Notes: a model not told the origin generated them from the sequence alone. A stretch of DNA of 57,775 bases from Bryobacterales bacterium (GCA_028819255.1 JAPPMB010000139.1:1-57775); one strand, 5' to 3'; counted from the first letter of the stretch, positions 1 through 11,921 are shown. A program made the numbers and translations.

Positions 1-740
1 CGGTAGTAGCGCTGGTAGTGCTTGCGCGGGCGGGGCAGGCGCGCCAGCTCCTCGTAGATGTCCGGCTCGGCGGCCGGCGCGTCGCGCGGGCCGTTGTCTG
101 CCGTCCCGAACGGAAACGTCGGCGTGCCGCCGAACGGGGCGCTCATCAGCGCCACCGCCCGGAATACATCCGGCCGCGCCACGGCACACCAGGCTGCGAT
201 CGGCGATCCGAAGTCGTGGCCGATGACGGCGTCCACTGTGCGGTAGCCGAACGCCGATACCAGCGCGAGGGCGTCGCGCACGGTGTTCATCCGGCTGAAC
301 GGCCGCAGGTCGCCGTCGTAGTCCGCGCTCCAGCCGGTGGTGCGGCCGTAGCCGCGCTGATCCGGCGCGATGACGTGGTAGCCGGCCGCGGCCAGCGGTG
401 CCAGCACGTGTCGCCAGCTGTAGCCGAGCTCGGGGAAGCCGTGCAGCAGCAGCAGAGCCGGGCGCCCGCCGGTCTCGAAGCCGGCCTCCAGCACGTGCAT
501 CGTGAGCCCGTTGACGCCGTGGACGAAGCGCGAGCGCACTCCCGGGGGCAGCCAGTCCGGGTCATAGGGGCCCACGGACGCGGCCTGGGCAACGGCCGCG
601 GAAGGCGCCGCCAACGCTTCCGCCGGCAACTCCCGCATCGCCGCCGCGGATCCGAGGACCGCGCCGGCTCCCTGCATCACCCGGCGCCGGGTGACGGCGC
701 CCCGATCGGTGTTCTCTGTCGTCTGCCTGCGGGTGGTCAT
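1..740 (-). CDS. Epoxide hydrolase-like alpha/beta hydrolase, Tat-exported, 3'-truncated by window edge
   Basis: Reads right to left from ATG at 738-740, preceded by a GGGAGG ribosome site at 748-753 (minus strand). 246 residues are visible and the end lies outside the window. The N-terminus has a twin-arginine signal (TRRRVMQGAGAVLGSA). The body is an alpha/beta hydrolase: HGFPELGYSWR is the oxyanion HGxP motif, followed by APDQRGYGRT and the nucleophile elbow GHDFGS, whose Asp is the usual nucleophile of epoxide hydrolases and haloalkane dehalogenases. The cap domain, second acid and His are not seen. Epoxide hydrolase is favoured over dehalogenase by the HGFPE-SWR and RGYG motifs; the substrate is unknown. 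It would act outside the cytoplasm. Confidence 0.8.
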   Translation of the reverse strand, partial: MTTRRQTTENTDRGAVTRRRVMQGAGAVLGSAAAMRELPAEALAAPSAAVAQAASVGPYDPDWLPPGVRSRFVHGVNGLTMHVLEAGFETGGRPALLLLHGFPELGYSWRHVLAPLAAAGYHVIAPDQRGYGRTTGWSADYDGDLRPFSRMNTVRDALALVSAFGYRTVDAVIGHDFGSPIAAWCAVARPDVFRAVALMSAPFGGTPTFPFGTADNGPRDAPAAEPDIYEELARLPRPRKHYQRYY

Positions 741-1281
741 CGCTTCACCTCCCGTTAGGTGCCTACAGTTTCGTGGACGGTTCGGTGTGCGGCGGCGGGA
801 TCGGCCTCTGAGTGGTGCCACCATGATGGTGGGGCAGAGCGGAAAAAGCAAGTGCATCAGTGGAGCCGATCGGCCTCGAGGTGAGGCTGCTATATTGCCG
901 CCCGGCCGGTGAAGCACAAGCGGGCTCTGCAGGGGAGCAACCCGCCGAGGAATAGCCGGCTGGGAGCTCATCGAAATGATGACCCGGCGGGGGTTGTCGC
1001 ATACCGGCGCCCCCGCACACACCCGCTATCCGTTCTCGTGAGAATTGGCACCCGGGGCTGAGTGCCGGCGCAAACTCGCTGCCCGCGAGGACGCCGCCGG
1101 CCTGCGGGTTGCGCTGGCAGCTCACCAGGAGCAGACCGAGCGCCTGCTGGCCAGCCTGTCGCCGGCCCCGCCGGCGGACTGACTGCCGGGGGAAGGCCCA
1201 TCGCCCGCCCGCAATCGTTGCCGTCGGGCACCCGCCATTTTGATGGATTCCCGGATGCCCGAAGAAACCCCGGGGGTGTGG
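741..1281. other. Intergenic stretch with no confident gene
   Basis: Lies between the start of the hydrolase and the IS4-type element. Frame 1045-1182 (plus) stays open for 45 codons and ends in TGA with good-looking codons (reads ...RKLAAREDAAGLRVALAA...LLASLSPAPPAD); it has no start codon and could be the tail of a decayed gene. A short palindrome TTCTCgtGAGAA lies around 1033-1044. Nothing else was recognised. Confidence 0.4.
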
Positions 1282-1292
1282 GGGCTGGCCCT
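1282..1292. repeat. Target site duplication, left copy
   Basis: GGGCTGGCCCT, matching 2652-2662 in 10 of 11 positions. It directly abuts the left inverted repeat of the IS4-type element. Confidence 0.75.
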
Positions 1293-2651
1293 CATAAGCG
1301 TTAAGTTGTTGGCGGTCTGTGATGTATTATAGAAGACGTGAGCAATGCCGAAGACGATAAGGCAGGCATCCAAGAGGACTGGAAGTTGCTGGTGTCGTTT
1401 CTGCCGGCCAACTGGCAGGATCTGGCAGTCGAGACCGGGGCACTGAAGGGCCTGCGCAAGAACAAGTCGGCGGAGAACCTGCTGCGGGTGTTGCTGCTGC
1501 ATCTCGGCTGCGGGCACTCGCTGCTGGAAACGGCGGTGCGGGCTCGGCAGGAGGGACTGGCCGAACTGTCCTCGGTGGCGCTGTGGAACCGGCTGCGGAA
1601 GTCGCAGATGTGGCTGCGATCGTTGTGCCTGGAACTGTTCCGGGAGCGCGGCGTGAGCTTGTCCGAGGACGGGGGCTTTCAAGTGCGGGCGCTGGATGCG
1701 ACGACGGTCAAGGAGCCCGGCAGGACCGGGTCGCTGTGGCGCGTGCATTACAGCGTGCGGTTGCCGTCGCTGGCCTGCGACTTTTTCAAGCTGACCGAGA
1801 CGCAGGGGGAGGGCACGGGGGAGAGCTTTCTGCAATTCCCGATCGGGGCCGGCGACTACCTGCTGGCGGACCGGGGCTATTCGACGGCGCGAGGCTTGCG
1901 GCATGTCGTGCAGGCGGGCGGGCTGGTGACGGTGCGGGTGAACACGGGCTCGCTGGTGCTGCAGAAGGCCGACGGGCGACCGTTTGACCTCCTGAAAGCA
2001 GTGAAGACTCTGCGGCGTGCCGGCCGGATCGGTGCCTGGGAGGTGCGGGCGGCCGATGCGGCCGGCGTGGCGGCCACGGGGCGGGCCTGTGCGGTCCGCA
2101 AGACCCGGGAGGCGATCCGGATCGCCCACAGGAGCCTGCGCCGGCGGGCTTCCAAGAGAGGCACGCAGCTGCAGCCGGAAACGTTCGGGTACGCCAAGTA
2201 CGTGATCCTGTTCACGACCTTCCCGGCGACCCGGTTCAGTGCCGCGGACGTGCTCGAGTGGTACCGCACGCGGTGGCAGGTCGAACTGGTGTTCAAGCGT
2301 TTCAAGTCGCTGGCGGAACTCGGCCATCTGCCCAAGCACGACGAGCAGAGCGCCAGGGCCTGGCTGTACGGCAAGCTGTTCGTGGCCCTGCTGGTGGAGA
2401 AACTCATCGGCCACGCCCGCGCCGTTTCCCCCTGGGGATACCACTTGGGGCCGGAAACGGCCTGCTAGCGCTTGGCGCGACTTCCGGTTCATGCTGAAAC
2501 CAGGTCAAACGGTCCATTGAGCCGTCGCTGTCCTTGTCGCGAACATTCAGCCAATGGAACAAGATCTCCGAGCAGCTTGCCGACCCACCCAGAGAGCGCA
2601 AGCCCCAGCTGGCATCATACTTCGACTAGCAACAACAACTTCACGCTTATG
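1293..2651 (+). mobile_element. IS4-family insertion sequence, ends and target duplication visible
   Basis: The left end starts CATAAGCGTTAAGTTGTTG (1293-1311). The right end, read inward on the other strand from 2651, is CATAAGCGTGAAGTTGTTG, giving 18 of 19 matches. Immediately outside are direct repeats GGGCTGGCCCT (1282-1292) and GGGCTGGCCCC (2652-2662), which fit the 10-12 bp target duplications usual in the IS4/IS231 group. The element is 1359 bp with one transposase gene. The nearly intact duplication suggests the insertion is recent or that the site has not been rearranged since. Confidence 0.85.
1338..2629 (+). pseudogene. IS4-family DDE transposase, frameshifted near the 3' end
   Basis: GTG start at 1338; the main frame runs to a stop at 2466-2468 (376 aa). 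The DDE core is complete: LDATTVKEPG (first Asp), LLADRGYST (second Asp), and YRTRWQVELVFKRFK, a textbook Y-(2)-R-(3)-E-(6)-K motif with the catalytic Glu. The usual C-terminus continues in other frames: SAWRDFRFML in the next frame (about 2467-2497), then NQVKRSIEPSLSLS to QLASYFD ending TAG at 2627-2629. Two single-base gains (one between about 2430 and 2470, one near 2497) would explain this. The core is intact, but the lost C-terminal helices probably abolish or weaken activity. A sequencing error in one of them cannot be excluded. Confidence 0.8.
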
Positions 2652-2662
2652 GGGCTGGCCCC
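2652..2662. repeat. Target site duplication, right copy
   Basis: GGGCTGGCCCC, the partner of 1282-1292. It directly abuts the right inverted repeat. Confidence 0.75.
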
Positions 2663-2737
2663 CACCTGCATTGCCGTCCGGTCTGCGGGCAGAGCCGTGT
2701 GGTGGGCGGCAGTGCCGGAGGTTGCCGGGCATCCGGC

Positions 2738-3566
2738 TCAGGCCGGGGCCGGCTGGGTTGCCTCCCAGGCTCGCTCAAACTCGTTGGGCGAGAGGTGGCC
2801 GAGCGCGGAATGCCGCCGTTGAGGGTTGTAGAAGCCCTCCAGGAAGCGGAAGATCCCGGTTGCGGCTTCTTCGCGGGTGGCGAAGGGCGTGCGGCGCAGC
2901 AGCTCGCATTCGATGGTGGCGAAGAAGCTCTCGGCCATGGCGTTGTCGTAGCAGCTGCCGACGCCCCCCATGGACTGCAGCACGCTGGCCGGTTCGCAGC
3001 GGGAGGTGAAGACCAGCGCAGTGAACTGGCTGCCATGGTCGAAACGGAAGATGGCACCCTGCGCCGCGCGGGCCTGGAGGGCCATGTCGAGGGCGGAGCG
3101 GGCTAGGACGGCAGTCTGGCGCGCGCCCATGGCCCAGCCCACGACCTTTCGACTGAACACGTCCGGCACCGTCGCGAGGGACAGGAAGCCCTCCTGCGTG
3201 GTCACGTAGGTGATGTCGGCCACCCACAGGCAGTTGGGCTCACAGGCCTCGAAGCGACGCTCCACCCGGTCCGGGACCGGCTGTGCGTTGCGCGCCGCAC
3301 GCGTCATGCCGCGCGGGTGTCGCCGATGCACGCCCTGCAGCCCCAGGGCGCGCATCAGCCGCTCCACCCGCTGCCGGGACACCGCCCGGCCTTCCGCCCG
3401 CAGGGCCGCATGCACCCGGCGACCGCCGCAAGGTTCCGCGCGACAGCCTGTGGATCTTGGCGATCCGCCGGCTCAAGGCCCCGTTCTCGCGCGCCTGCCG
3501 GCTGGGCGGTCGCTGGCACCATGCATGGAACCCGCTGGCGGAGACCCCAGCACGCCTGGTACGCTC
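2738..3566 (-). pseudogene. IS3-family OrfB integrase-type transposase, frameshifted
   Basis: The frame ending at 2738 gives 225 residues with the rve/integrase core: LWVADITYV (first Asp), FDHGSQFTAL (second Asp, usually HSDRGSQ), and YDNAMAESFFATIECE (Glu), then the family tail YNPQRRHSALGHLSPNEFE. The N-terminal part is in another frame further upstream: ASGFHAWCQRPPSRQAREN, then RIAKIHRLSRGT at about 3435-3550. The family normally reads SRGTYGGRRVHAALR, so about one base was gained near 3425-3435. This break is separate from the programmed orfA/orfB frameshift. The element probably cannot transpose on its own. Confidence 0.8.
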
Positions 3567-3887
3567 TTACGAATTCGAAGACCCGGACGGGGTCGAAACG
3601 GTCTCCCGAGCGAACCAGGCCGCGGCTTTTGCCAGGATCTCGCGCTCCATCCGCACGCGGCGGATGTCGCGCCGCAGTTTCCGAAGCTCTTCGCGCTCGG
3701 GCGTGGTCAGGCCGTCCTTGCGCTCGCCGCTGTCGAGCTGTGCCTGCCGGACCCAGCGCCGCACCGAATCCACCGAGATCTCGAACTCCACGGTGATCTC
3801 ACGCGGCCGGCGTCCGCTCGACAAGGCCAGCTTCACGACTTGCTCCCGGAACTCCTTGGGACATGCCTTGACATGTCGTTTGCTCAT
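3567..3887 (-). CDS. IS3-family OrfA, helix-turn-helix transposase subunit
   Basis: 106 aa from ATG at 3885-3887. It starts MSKRHVKACPKEFREQVVKLA and contains the helix-turn-helix of the IS3/IS911 OrfA family (EITVEFEISVDSVRRWVRQA). A leucine/charge-rich coiled coil follows (EREELRKLRRDIRRVRMEREILAKAAAWFARE). In IS3 elements this protein binds the inverted repeats and is fused to OrfB by a -1 ribosomal frameshift. Here the downstream orfB is broken, so the fusion product is probably dead while OrfA alone could still be made. Confidence 0.85.
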   Translation of the reverse strand: MSKRHVKACPKEFREQVVKLALSSGRRPREITVEFEISVDSVRRWVRQAQLDSGERKDGLTTPEREELRKLRRDIRRVRMEREILAKAAAWFARETVSTPSGSSNS

Positions 3888-3978
3888 CGCTGGGGCCCTC
3901 CTGAAACCCCGCCCCTAGAGTGCCGCACCCCCCGTCACGACGCACGTCTCAAGTGTCCACGAGAACGCAGGCACTTCA

Positions 3979-4185
3979 ATTCTGGAAGGCACGGTTTAGG
4001 GCGATGAGGTCTCGTTCGTTCAGGTGATCATCCGTGGCAACTACCGGATTCGCATCCAATACAGCGGCAAGGTGAAGGGCGACGAACTCGAGCTGACTCG
4101 AGCTTTCCGGCGCGGTCCGGGTGGCGGCCCCGGAGCGAGGTCGGGATCCGCCTGCGGGATACTGGAACCCTCGTGGATTTCATGA
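3979..4185 (+). pseudogene. 3' remnant of a small gene cut off by the IS3 element
   Basis: The frame starts at the element boundary: ILEGTV, a TAG stop at 3997-3999, then GDEVSFVQVIIRGNYRIRI, QYSGKVKGDELELTR and a Gly/Arg-rich tail to the stop at 4183-4185. Repeated G-DE-hydrophobic stretches (GDEVSF, KGDELEL) resemble small exported beta proteins common in acidobacterial and planctomycete genomes; the function of that group is unknown to me. The 5' part is missing and the in-frame TAG would have been Gln or similar. The 5' half was not found on the other side of the IS cluster. Confidence 0.6.
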
Positions 4186-4292
4186 CCGCAGCTGCGTACG
4201 TCGCGATCGTTGTCCTGGTGCTTGCGAACGCCTGGGTGGTGACGCGCATGGACATCCGTGTGCGCCGCGACGAAAGCGATCCGGGCCGATGA
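4182..4292 (+). CDS. 36-aa single-helix mini-protein coupled to the symporter
   Basis: ATG at 4182 gives MTAAAYVAIVVLVLANAWVV, then TRMDIRVRRDESDPGR. There is one strongly hydrophobic helix (residues 3-20) followed by a charged cytoplasmic tail. Its TGA (4290-4292) overlaps the ATG (4289-4291) of the symporter, so translation is probably coupled. Its start overlaps the end of the gene remnant before it. Small membrane partners of SSS transporters are known (for example YhdT beside PanF), but this one is shorter and I do not recognise a family. It could be a regulatory subunit or just an upstream leader peptide. Confidence 0.5.
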   Translation: MTAAAYVAIVVLVLANAWVVTRMDIRVRRDESDPGR

Positions 4293-5809
4293 CCTCGCTT
4301 GGTCTTCACTGGCCTGTCTTGCTGGCAATGGCCGTCTACCTGGCTGTCTGCTTCGGGATCGGCTGGCACTTCCGCGAGCGTGCCGCCCGCGGCGTCGACG
4401 ACTTCTACGTCGCGAAGCGGAGCGTGCCGGGATGGGTGGTCTCGCTCGCCTTCTTCTCGACGTTTGCCAGCACGAACACCTACATCGGCCAGGCCGGGCA
4501 GGCGTTCGCTTCCGGGCTCAGCTGGGCCTGGGTCGGTGTCCTGTGGACCGTGTTCTGCATGATCTCGTGGCTCCTGCTCGGCCCGCGACTGCGCAATCAG
4601 ACCGTCGGACTGAAGTCGGTCACGATTCCCGACTACTTCGACTTCAGGTACCGGAGCCCGCTGTCGAAGCCGACCCGAGTCCTGTCGGCACTGACGATCC
4701 TGTTCGCGACCCTTTGGTACATGGCCGGCATCGCGAAGGGCTGCGCGCACCTGCTCGAAACGGTTCTCGGCGTGCCCTACGTCTGGGGCGTGGCGGCGAT
4801 CCTCGGCTTCACCTGTGCCTACACCGTGGTCGGCGGGATGTACGGCGTGCTCTGGACCGACGCGGTCCAGGGTTTGATGATGCTGGCAGTCGCACTGGTG
4901 ATGGCTGCCATCCCGTTCGTCCACGCAGGCGGGGTCGGACCGCTCTTCGAGCGGATCTCGAACGTCCCGCACCTCTCGGCCAGCGGCACGCCGATCGGCG
5001 ACGGGCTGGTCACTTTCGGAAGCCTGGTCTCCGTGACCTACATCCTCGGGATCGGCCTCTCGGTGGGGATGAAGCAGATCGCAGAACCCCGCTGTCTGGT
5101 CCGCTTCTATTCGGTCGACAACGCGGCCGGGATGCGGTTCGCGATGATCTGGACGCCGATCTTTCTCGGCGTCTCGCTGGTCTGCGTGATGGGGCTCGGG
5201 GCGCTGGTCCACGGAATGGTGAACGAGCAGGAAGCGGCGCACCTAATTGCCAACACGGACGAGGTCGTGGGATTCATGCTCGCCAGGTTCGACCATTCGC
5301 TCGTCACGGCCATCTGCATCACCGGCCTGTTCGCCGCAGGCATGTCTTCCCTGGCGTCCGTCATGCTGATCGTCGGAACCGCCGCGGTCGGCGACATCCG
5401 CAACCTCTGGCGACCCGCGGACGCTGCCTCGACGGTTCGCTGGACCCGGGCCGCGATCGTCGCCTACACCGGCGTCGTGCTGCTGATCACCGTATTTCCT
5501 CCGGCCGGCGTCGTGGAACTCACAAGCTTCTCCGGTGCGGTCTTCGCCGCGGGCTTCTTCCCCGCGATCTTCGGTGGGCTCTACCTCAGGTGGGGGACGG
5601 GCCATGGCGCGTTCTGGTCCATGCTGGCGGGCATGGCGACCACCCTTGCGTGGCGGTTCGGAGTCCGGTTCCGCGTGGAGGGCATGGAGAACGTGCACGA
5701 GATCATCCCCGCGTTCTGCGTGTCGATGGTCGCGTACCTGGCCGTCAGCCGAATGACGGCCGCGCACAGGCCGCCCGCCGCCCACCTGGCGAACGTCTTC
5801 GGCGACTGA
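4289..5809 (+). CDS. Sodium:solute symporter (SSS family)
   Basis: 506 aa, all-alpha inner-membrane protein with about 13 hydrophobic segments, starting MTSLGLHWPVLLAMAVYLAV. Family features include the loop FYVAKRSVPGWVVSLAFFSTFASTNTYIG after helix 1, KSVTIPDYFDFRYRS after helix 3, and the Gly/Ser-rich helix LFAAGMSSLASVMLIVGTAAVGDI. SSS proteins import sugars, amino acids or carboxylates with sodium. The substrate cannot be told from the sequence; SMVFAF-type amino-acid signatures are absent. The start overlaps the upstream mini-protein, which decides this ATG over longer frames. No downstream partner lies on the same strand before dnaE. Confidence 0.85.
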   Translation: MTSLGLHWPVLLAMAVYLAVCFGIGWHFRERAARGVDDFYVAKRSVPGWVVSLAFFSTFASTNTYIGQAGQAFASGLSWAWVGVLWTVFCMISWLLLGPRLRNQTVGLKSVTIPDYFDFRYRSPLSKPTRVLSALTILFATLWYMAGIAKGCAHLLETVLGVPYVWGVAAILGFTCAYTVVGGMYGVLWTDAVQGLMMLAVALVMAAIPFVHAGGVGPLFERISNVPHLSASGTPIGDGLVTFGSLVSVTYILGIGLSVGMKQIAEPRCLVRFYSVDNAAGMRFAMIWTPIFLGVSLVCVMGLGALVHGMVNEQEAAHLIANTDEVVGFMLARFDHSLVTAICITGLFAAGMSSLASVMLIVGTAAVGDIRNLWRPADAASTVRWTRAAIVAYTGVVLLITVFPPAGVVELTSFSGAVFAAGFFPAIFGGLYLRWGTGHGAFWSMLAGMATTLAWRFGVRFRVEGMENVHEIIPAFCVSMVAYLAVSRMTAAHRPPAAHLANVFGD

Positions 5810-5851
5810 CCGCGATCCGGGACCGGAGCGCCGCCTCCCGAAGGCCCGGGC

Positions 5852-5873
5852 CGGGCGCCCGACGGAGCGCCCG
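5852..5873 (+). other. GC-rich hairpin between symporter gene and dnaE
   Basis: CGGGCGC (5852-5858) and GCGCCCG (5867-5873) form a perfect 7-bp stem with an 8-base loop. There is no T-run, so it is not a standard intrinsic terminator. It may still slow or end transcription after the symporter. Confidence 0.35.
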
Positions 5874-5903
5874 CACGCTGCAATATACTTGGATGCTCCC
5901 CGT

Positions 5904-9374
<3,471 letters not shown>

Positions 9375-9433
9375 GAGCGGCTCCCGCGGAAGGGGCCAGC
9401 TTTTCCCGCTGGTAGACTGAGGGAGAGAGTCCG

Positions 9434-10735
9434 ATGCCGCGAATCCGTCCAATTCCGCTTGCGTTGCTGGTCCTGCCCGGGCTTTGCCTTGCCGGCCCCA
9501 CGTTCCACGCCGATGTCGAGCCCCTTCTGCAGAAACACTGCCAGAGCTGTCACCGGCCCGGCGAGGCCGCCCCGATGTCCCTGTTGAGCTACGGCGAGGT
9601 TCGTCCATGGGCGCGGGCGATCCACGAGGCGGTGGCGCTGAATCGGATGCCGCCCTGGTTTGCAGACCCGGAGTATGGCGAATGGTCGAACGCCCATGTC
9701 CTCACCTCCGCCGAGAAGCGCACGATCGCGCAATGGGTGGAGTCCGGCGCCGAGCGCGGCGACCCTGCTGATGCCCCGGAGCCGCTGGAGTTCGTCGATG
9801 GCTGGAACATTGGCGAGCCCGACTTCGTGCTGGAGCTCCCTGAGCCCTTCCACGTCCAGGCCGAGGGAACGATCGACTACCACTACGTCGTCATTCCCAC
9901 CGGGTTCAAGGAAGACAAATGGGTGGTCGCGGCGGAGGTTCGTCCCGACAACCGCGCGGTCGTCCACCACGTGCTCGCCTTCGTCCGCCCGCAGGGGTCG
10001 ACCTGGCTCGAGGGTGCCGAGCCCGGCAAGATCTTCGTGCCCAAGCCGGCGAAGAAGAGAGACCGGAAGAGCGCTCAGAACGACTATCGCGAGGTCCTGA
10101 CAGGTTTCGCCCCGGGCAAGGAACCTGCCGTCTGGACGCAGGGAGAGTACGCGAAGCTCCTTCCGGCCGGTGCCGACATCGTCCTCCAGCTGCACTACAC
10201 GGCCAACGGCAAGGAAGGGTACGACCGCAGCCGCATCGGTCTCCGGTTCAGAGACGGGGCTCCCGCCAAGCGGGTGGTCACAATGACGGCGACCAACAGC
10301 AAGTTCGTGATTCCTCCCGGGGCGCCTGCGCACACCGTGGAATCCAGGTGGGTCCTCAACCGCGACGTCGAGCTCGTCAGCCTGCTGCCCCACATGCATT
10401 TGCGCGGCAAGGACTTTCGGTTCGACCTCAGGCACCCGGACGGGAGCCGCGAAGTCCTGCTCAGCGTGCCGAACTACGACTTCGACTGGCAGTTCTACTA
10501 CTACCTCAAGGAGCCCAGGATCCTTCCCGCCGGCGCTGCGATCGAGTGCCTGGCGCATTTCGACAACTCGCCCAACAATCCCGACAATCCCGACCCGAAG
10601 GTCGAGGTCCGGTGGGGCGACCAGAGCTGGGAGGAGATGATGATCGGATTCTTCGAGGTCGCCTTCGACGCCGAGGCGGATGCGACTCCGTTCACCACGC
10701 AGCGGAAGAATGACGCCGCCTCTAGCGGCGGCTGA
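9434..10735 (+). CDS. Cytochrome c fused to type II copper ascorbate-dependent monooxygenase-like domain
   Basis: 433 aa with a secretion signal (LALLVLPGLCLAGPTF), so periplasmic. A heme c site CQSCH lies at residues 36-40, followed by GEAAPMSLLSYGEVRPWA and MPPW. The second half resembles copper type II monooxygenases: VVHHVLAFVR (about 176-185) gives the His pair of one copper site, LQLHYT (about 251) another His, and LLPHMHLRGKDF (about 317-328) the HxH of the second copper site. This class hydroxylates or N-dealkylates C-H bonds using a reductant; here the built-in heme could deliver electrons. The substrate is unknown. The next gene shares the heme domain but not the copper domain. Confidence 0.85.
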   Translation: MPRIRPIPLALLVLPGLCLAGPTFHADVEPLLQKHCQSCHRPGEAAPMSLLSYGEVRPWARAIHEAVALNRMPPWFADPEYGEWSNAHVLTSAEKRTIAQWVESGAERGDPADAPEPLEFVDGWNIGEPDFVLELPEPFHVQAEGTIDYHYVVIPTGFKEDKWVVAAEVRPDNRAVVHHVLAFVRPQGSTWLEGAEPGKIFVPKPAKKRDRKSAQNDYREVLTGFAPGKEPAVWTQGEYAKLLPAGADIVLQLHYTANGKEGYDRSRIGLRFRDGAPAKRVVTMTATNSKFVIPPGAPAHTVESRWVLNRDVELVSLLPHMHLRGKDFRFDLRHPDGSREVLLSVPNYDFDWQFYYYLKEPRILPAGAAIECLAHFDNSPNNPDNPDPKVEVRWGDQSWEEMMIGFFEVAFDAEADATPFTTQRKNDAASSGG

Positions 10736-10777
10736 GCGGAATCTGGCGCGAGCCCCTGCGGCCGTGCGGCGGGCGAG

Positions 10778-11494
10778 ATGCGCAGTCTGGGACCGGTCGC
10801 GCTGGTCCTGACCGCACTTTGCGGCCCGCCCTGTGCCGTCAGGCAGGCATCGGCCCACGAGGCCATCACGACCAGGCTGACCTGGACCCGCAATGTCTCG
10901 CGGATCGTCCTCAACCGTTGCGCCGGCTGCCATCGGCGAGGCGGCCCGGCCCCGATGCCGCTGACGACCTACGAGGAGGTGCGGCCATGGGCCGCAGCGA
11001 TCAAGCACGAGGTCCTTGCGCGGCGCATGCCCCCGTGGGGGGCCGTCAAGGGGTTCGGGGCGTTCCGAAACGACCCGAGCCTCTCACTGCCCGAGATCGC
11101 CGTGCTCTCGAGCTGGGCCGAGGGTGGTGCGCTGGAGGGCGACCCCGTCTACCTCGATCCCCATCACAACCACGACCATGCGTATCCTGAGCCGGATCCT
11201 GGTCCGGTGCGTTTCGCCGTGAGCGGCCGGGTCCGCCTGGAACAGCCCCTGGTCATTGCGGGAGTCACCCCCGCGACCGGCCTCAAGGCGCCTTGGCTGC
11301 AGCTGACCGCCCATCTGCCGGACGGCGGCGTCGAACACCTTCTGTGGCTGCGGGGCGGCGCTCCCGCTGCGGCGAGGGACTACTGGTTCCTGCGCCCCGT
11401 GGTGCTCCCCGAGGGAACCTGGCTGCTCTGCGAGCCGGAATCGGCCTCGGTCGACCTGCGGCTCGCCGCAAACGGGAAGGGAATCGGCCCGTAA
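10778..11494 (+). CDS. Cytochrome c-domain protein with His-rich linker, paralogous to upstream gene
   Basis: 238 aa, exported (VALVLTALCGPPCAVRQASA signal). The heme site CAGCH is at residues 48-52, followed by GPAPMPLTTYEEVRPWAAAI and ARRMPPWG, which align with the heme domain of the preceding protein. After this comes PHHNHDHAYPEPDPGP (about 129-144), a possible metal-binding stretch. A C-terminal beta-type domain of about 95 residues (SGRVRLEQPLVIAG...) has no copper motifs. Probably co-transcribed with the upstream gene 42 bases away. Likely an electron carrier or metal-handling partner of the monooxygenase; that role is inferred from position only. Confidence 0.75.
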   Translation: MRSLGPVALVLTALCGPPCAVRQASAHEAITTRLTWTRNVSRIVLNRCAGCHRRGGPAPMPLTTYEEVRPWAAAIKHEVLARRMPPWGAVKGFGAFRNDPSLSLPEIAVLSSWAEGGALEGDPVYLDPHHNHDHAYPEPDPGPVRFAVSGRVRLEQPLVIAGVTPATGLKAPWLQLTAHLPDGGVEHLLWLRGGAPAAARDYWFLRPVVLPEGTWLLCEPESASVDLRLAANGKGIGP

Positions 11495-11514
11495 GGGGCG
11501 GCTCGAGGGACGCT

Positions 11515-11886
11515 TCAGCCCCGCTCGACAGGCATGCCGGCTGCTTTCCACGCCCGCCAGCCGCCTGCCAACGAATAGACGTTCCGGTAGCCCATCCTCC
11601 CGAGCGCGTCTGCGGCGAGGGCCGACCGGTACCCGCCGGCGCAGTAGAGCACGAGCTTTGCCCTGCCCTCGGGAATCCGGCCCACGATGTCGCGCTCGAT
11701 CACACCCTTGCCCAGATGGATTGCGCCCTTCGCGTGCCCGGCGTCCCACTCGGAATCCTCGCGGGTGTCGACCAGGTGAAACGGCACGCCATCGGCCAGG
11801 TCTGCCCGGACGTCATCGACCGTCGTCTCCTGGATCCTCGATTTGGCCTCGCCAACAATCGCGAGGAACTGCTTTGAGTGCTTCAT
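11515..11886 (-). CDS. Single-domain rhodanese sulfurtransferase
   Basis: 123 aa. Contains the rhodanese fold markers FHLVDTRED (about 37-44), WDAGHAKGAIHLGKG, and the active-site loop CAGGYRS with Cys82, followed by NVYSLAGGWRAWKAAGMPVE. Such proteins carry persulfide sulfur on the Cys. No signal peptide, so cytoplasmic. It lies 35 bases downstream of the ferredoxin gene on the same strand and is probably co-transcribed, which suggests a role in Fe-S or sulfur handling. GlpE-like proteins are similar in size, but I would not assign that name. Confidence 0.88.
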   Translation of the reverse strand: MKHSKQFLAIVGEAKSRIQETTVDDVRADLADGVPFHLVDTREDSEWDAGHAKGAIHLGKGVIERDIVGRIPEGRAKLVLYCAGGYRSALAADALGRMGYRNVYSLAGGWRAWKAAGMPVERG

Positions 11887-11921
11887 GCGCTCCGGGGGCG
11901 GATGCCGCTTTCCGGCGGGCC

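Larger units (their letters stand above)
2667..3978 (-). mobile_element. IS3-family insertion sequence (ends approximate)
   Basis: Contains orfA and a frameshifted orfB in the order expected for the IS3 family on the minus strand. The proposed termini are TGAAGTGCC... (inward from 3978) and TGCATTGCC... (inward from 2667), which match only partly, and no clear 3-4 bp target duplication is seen. The 3978 end is supported because a reading frame of a truncated host gene resumes at 3979. The 2667 end is uncertain. Length would be about 1.3 kb, normal for the family. It lies only a few bases from the IS4-type element. Confidence 0.6.

Noticed and set aside
3949..3963. CTCAAGTGTCCAC as the outer end of the IS3 element
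   Set aside because: A host-gene frame resumes only at 3979, which fits an end at 3978 better; the internal motif is probably part of the terminal region.
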